A stretch of 64,000 nt of DNA, taken from contig NZ_JAHVJR010000001.1 in NCBI RefSeq assembly GCF_019801175.1, forward strand, positions 744,001 to 808,000. The letters are read 5' to 3'. Shown here piece after piece: positions 61,657 to 64,000 of this stretch (positions within the stretch are counted from its first letter, which is position 1; each line of letters starts with the position of its first letter). The notes under the pieces were generated by a model. That model worked only from the letters and a program-made list of their open reading frames with translations. It did not search any database and was not told where the DNA came from. The position numbers and the translations under genes are program-made. This DNA is from Vannielia litorea (lineage in GTDB: Bacteria; Pseudomonadota; Alphaproteobacteria; Rhodobacterales; Rhodobacteraceae).

Positions 61657-62874
61657 ATGCGGGCGGCAGTCCTTTTCATCATCGTGGCGCTCTGGAGCGC
61701 GGCGGCTTCGGCGCAGGGGTTCTCGGGCTTGGCGCGGGTCGATCCGGCGCGCTCGGGTCTGGAGGAAAGCGGGCGGCAGGTGGTGCTGCGGCTGACGATC
61801 TCGCAGCCGGTGCCTTACCGGGTGCGGCTGCTGGACGGCCCGCCGCGCTTGGTGGTGGATTTCCGCGAGGTGGATTTTGGCGCCTTGGGGCGGCCCGATG
61901 TGTCTTCTCTCGAAAACGTGGTGGCTCTGCGCACCGGAAGGGTCGGGCCGGGCTGGACGCGGTTGGTGGCAGAGCTTTCGGCGCCGCTGGGGCTGGAAAG
62001 CGCGCAGATGGTGACCGGGGCGGCGGATGGCTCGGCGCGGGTCGAGGTGGTGCTGGCGCCGGTGAGCGACGAAGCGTTCGCCGCGCAGGTGGCCAGCGGG
62101 CAGAGCGGCACAGATGCTTTTCCGACGCCCTCGGCCAGCGCCCCGCCCAAGCGCCGCCCGGCGGAGGGCGGCCCGCTGGTGGTGGTGCTCGACCCCGGCC
62201 ATGGCGGCGTGGACCCGGGTGCGACCCGCGACGGTGTGACCGAGGCCGACCTGATGCTCGCCTTCGCCCGCGACGTGCGGGAGGCGTTGCTCAGGGCGGG
62301 CGATTACCAGGTGGTGATGACGCGGGAGGACGACAGCTTTGTGTCGCTGGAGACGCGGCTAACCATCGCGCGGCGGGCGGGGGCGGATATTTTCCTGTCG
62401 CTGCATGCCGATGCGGTGGAGGAAGGGATCGCGCGGGGGGCGCAGGTGTATACACTGTCGGAGGAGGCGAGCTCGGAGGCCTTGGCCAAGCTGGCGTGGC
62501 GGCATGACCGCGATGACATCTTGGGCGGGGCCGACCTGAGCGGGACCGATGACCGGGTGGCGCAGGCGCTGATGGAGATTGCCCGCCGCGAGACCGCGCC
62601 GCGCACTTTGGCGCTGGCCCGCTCTATGGTGGGCGGGTTGCGCGGCAAGGGGGTGCGGCTGCACAAGCATCCGATGGGGGCGGCGGATTTCTCGGTGCTT
62701 AAGTTGCCGGACATTCCGGCGGTGCTGCTGGAGGCTGCGTTTCTGTCGACGACGAGCGAGTTGGAGAAGTTGCAAAGGCCGGAGTGGCGACGGCAGGCGG
62801 CGGACGGGATCGCCGAGGGCGTTGCGGCCTGGGCTGCGGAGGATGCGCGGTTGCGGGCTTTGCGGCGGCAGTAG
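61657..62874 (+). CDS. N-acetylmuramoyl-L-alanine amidase (AmiC/Amidase_3)
   Basis: The ATG at 61657 places the signal peptide at the very start (MRAAVLFIIVALWSAAASA, cleavage before QGFSG); an ATG at 61627 would add ten residues. The 405-residue enzyme has an N-terminal AMIN domain (VVLRLTISQPVPYRVRLLDG, TRLVAELSAPLGLES), a short linker and the zinc amidase domain. Ligand and catalytic motifs are VVLDPGHGGVDPG, then E in VTEADLML, H in LSLHAD and the final LLEAAFLS. It cleaves the stem peptide from glycan strands, mainly during daughter-cell separation. PBP1A follows in the same orientation. Confidence 0.92.
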   Translation: MRAAVLFIIVALWSAAASAQGFSGLARVDPARSGLEESGRQVVLRLTISQPVPYRVRLLDGPPRLVVDFREVDFGALGRPDVSSLENVVALRTGRVGPGWTRLVAELSAPLGLESAQMVTGAADGSARVEVVLAPVSDEAFAAQVASGQSGTDAFPTPSASAPPKRRPAEGGPLVVVLDPGHGGVDPGATRDGVTEADLMLAFARDVREALLRAGDYQVVMTREDDSFVSLETRLTIARRAGADIFLSLHADAVEEGIARGAQVYTLSEEASSEALAKLAWRHDRDDILGGADLSGTDDRVAQALMEIARRETAPRTLALARSMVGGLRGKGVRLHKHPMGAADFSVLKLPDIPAVLLEAAFLSTTSELEKLQRPEWRRQAADGIAEGVAAWAAEDARLRALRRQ

Positions 62875-62964
62875 GGGGATTGGGGGGATGTTGCATGGCG
62901 CGTTGGAGTGTATCGGGCGTTAAGCGGTGATGGGACGTGCCATGCCCGGTGCGCGCCGTAAGGC

Positions 62965-63149
62965 GCCGGGCAGCGCCGTCCCGCCCGTCGCACCAGAGGT
63001 GCGCCGAGTTTTTGTCGGCCCGCCTTTGGCGGGACGGGGCGGCGCTTCGGTGAAGGAAGCGCTCACCTCTGGGGTAAGATGACTATTGCTCCATAAAGTG
63101 GCATGCACAGGCGTTGCTTGCGCCACCCCACGGGACGGCGCTGCCCGGC
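62965..63149. repeat. Nested inverted repeats between the amidase gene and PBP1A
   Basis: The 421-bp gap 62875-63295 holds an outer pair of perfect 19-bp arms, GCCGGGCAGCGCCGTCCCG (62965-62983) and its complement (63131-63149). Inside is a perfect 9-bp pair, CCAGAGGTG (62993-63001) and CACCTCTGG (63064-63072). The GCATGCCCGG-like start near 62940 recalls the composite elements at 3.7 and 52.1 kb, but the core motif of those is absent. The rest, 63150-63280, shows no clear structure. Confidence 0.75.
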
Positions 63150-63295
63150 TTATGGCCTGACCACCCCTCGCAAAACCGTGACCGTGCGAGCGGCAAATGG
63201 CCGAAATTGTCATGCAATCTCTTTTGCTTCGTCGCGGCGCTTGCCGTATACACTTGGCCTCAAACCAAGCATGAGTTCACATCGGGAGCGGGCAG

Positions 63296-64000
63296 TTGCT
63301 CAGATTCTTCACCGGCATCTTCGGCGGGCTTTTCGCGCTGATAACCACCGGCGCCGCCTTTGGCGCGCTGATGCTTGGCGCGATCTTCTGGATCTATGGC
63401 CGCGATCTGCCCAACCACGAGCAGCTGGCGCAATACACCCCGCCGACGATCAGTCGGATCTACTCTGGCGAGGGCAGGATCATGGACGAATTCGCCCATG
63501 AGCGCCGCCTCTATGCCCCCTCCAGCGAGATCCCCGATCTGGTGAAGCAGGCCTTCATCTCGGCGGAAGACAAGAATTTCTACTCCCACAAGGGCTATGA
63601 CCCGATGGGGATGATCGCCGCCGCCGTCGATGCAGCCAAGGGCGGGCGGCTGCGCGGCGCATCGACGATCACCCAGCAGGTGATGAAGAACTTCCTGCTC
63701 TCCTCCGACCGCTCCGCCGAGCGGAAAATCAAGGAGATCATCCTTGCCGCCCGCGTCGAGCAGGCGCTGAGCAAGGAGAAGATCCTCGAGCTCTACATGA
63801 ACGAGATCTTCCTCGGGCAGAACAGCTTTGGCGTGGCTGCTGCCGCGCAGACCTACTTCAACAAGACGCTGGCCGAGCTGGAGCCGCATGAGGCGGCCTA
63901 TCTGGCGGTGCTGCCGAAAGCGCCCTCGAACTATCACCCGGTGCGCGACAAGGAGCTGGCAACGAACCGCCGCAACTTCGTGCTGAAGGAGATGTATGAG
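63296..64000 (+). CDS. mrcA: Penicillin-binding protein 1A, N-terminal part (cut by window end)
   Basis: The frame is open to the window edge, giving 235 residues of what should be about 800. A TTG at 63296, 5 nt after GGGAGCGGG, starts a typical sequence: LRFFTGIFGGLFALITTGAA, a membrane anchor, then the GT51 glycosyltransferase domain. Visible motifs are the catalytic-glutamate region FISAEDKNFYSHKGYD, GASTITQQVMKNFLL, ERKIKEIILAARVE and LYMNEIFLGQNSFG. It polymerises glycan strands, and the transpeptidase half lies outside. No ATG start fits: the ATG at 63271 is in another frame. Confidence 0.93.
   Translation, partial: MLRFFTGIFGGLFALITTGAAFGALMLGAIFWIYGRDLPNHEQLAQYTPPTISRIYSGEGRIMDEFAHERRLYAPSSEIPDLVKQAFISAEDKNFYSHKGYDPMGMIAAAVDAAKGGRLRGASTITQQVMKNFLLSSDRSAERKIKEIILAARVEQALSKEKILELYMNEIFLGQNSFGVAAAAQTYFNKTLAELEPHEAAYLAVLPKAPSNYHPVRDKELATNRRNFVLKEMYE

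Noticed and set aside
62965..63149. Insertion sequence ends
   Set aside because: The arms enclose only 147 bp with no transposase frame and no clear target-site duplication was seen.

Overview
The window is about 64 kb of GC-rich chromosomal DNA. It most resembles an alphaproteobacterium of the Rhodobacterales (Rhodobacteraceae/Roseobacter group). Pointers are a sorbitol/mannitol cluster in the order known from Rhodobacter (smoE-F-G-K-S-mtlK), a MaoC-Pta fusion next to ackA, a tetrameric sarcosine oxidase, and tightly packed operons with 1-8 bp gene overlaps. No rRNA, tRNA, CRISPR array, insertion sequence, integrase or phage gene was seen. The assignment rests on recognising protein families and was not tested by a search.

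Layout. 0-3.7 kb: two class III aminotransferases with an AEC-type transporter between them. 4.0-12.3 kb: a polyol operon (HAD phosphatase, SorC regulator, ABC importer, sorbitol and mannitol dehydrogenases). 12.3-18.7 kb: a TctDE-type two-component system with an extra periplasmic binding protein, divergent from the tripartite tricarboxylate transporter tctCBA. 18.8-30.2 kb: an envelope locus with ExbB, two ExbD proteins, a TonB-like protein, three small exported proteins, two tandem exported caspase-like proteins and a two-domain peptidoglycan hydrolase. 30.4-36.6 kb: dusA, an orphan PAAR protein, ackA, maoC-pta, a DUF1289 gene, ruvX and ccmI. 36.8-42.7 kb: sarcosine oxidase genes (soxB, D, A, G), interrupted by a small membrane protein gene. 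42.7-46.0 kb: an overlapping operon of two glycosyltransferases and a sulfotransferase. 46.3-52.1 kb: sodB, two small genes, a LOG-family enzyme, a LysM protein and an Atm1-type ABC exporter. 52.5-57.5 kb: an RND efflux pump and its adaptor. 57.8-64 kb: a YfgM-like protein, a BamB-like lipoprotein, Der, a cell-wall amidase and the start of PBP1A.

The metabolic genes form coherent pathways. Polyols are imported and oxidised to fructose, tricarboxylates are taken up under two-component control, sarcosine is demethylated, and acetyl-CoA is exchanged with acetate through Pta and AckA. A large share of the rest serves the envelope: Ton-like energy coupling, peptidoglycan hydrolases, BamB, PBP1A, LysM and RND.

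The least conventional parts are the 18.8-30.2 kb locus and several non-coding families. In the locus, one ExbD has Asn where the proton-carrying Asp is expected. The caspase-like proteins are predicted to be exported. The non-coding families are: a composite intergenic element in two long copies (3.7 and 52.1 kb) plus a short core (18.7 kb); a 21-bp element at 30.3 and 34.5 kb; and an array of four 11-bp units, one helical turn each, occurring once upstream of soxD and once in the opposite orientation between der and the amidase gene.
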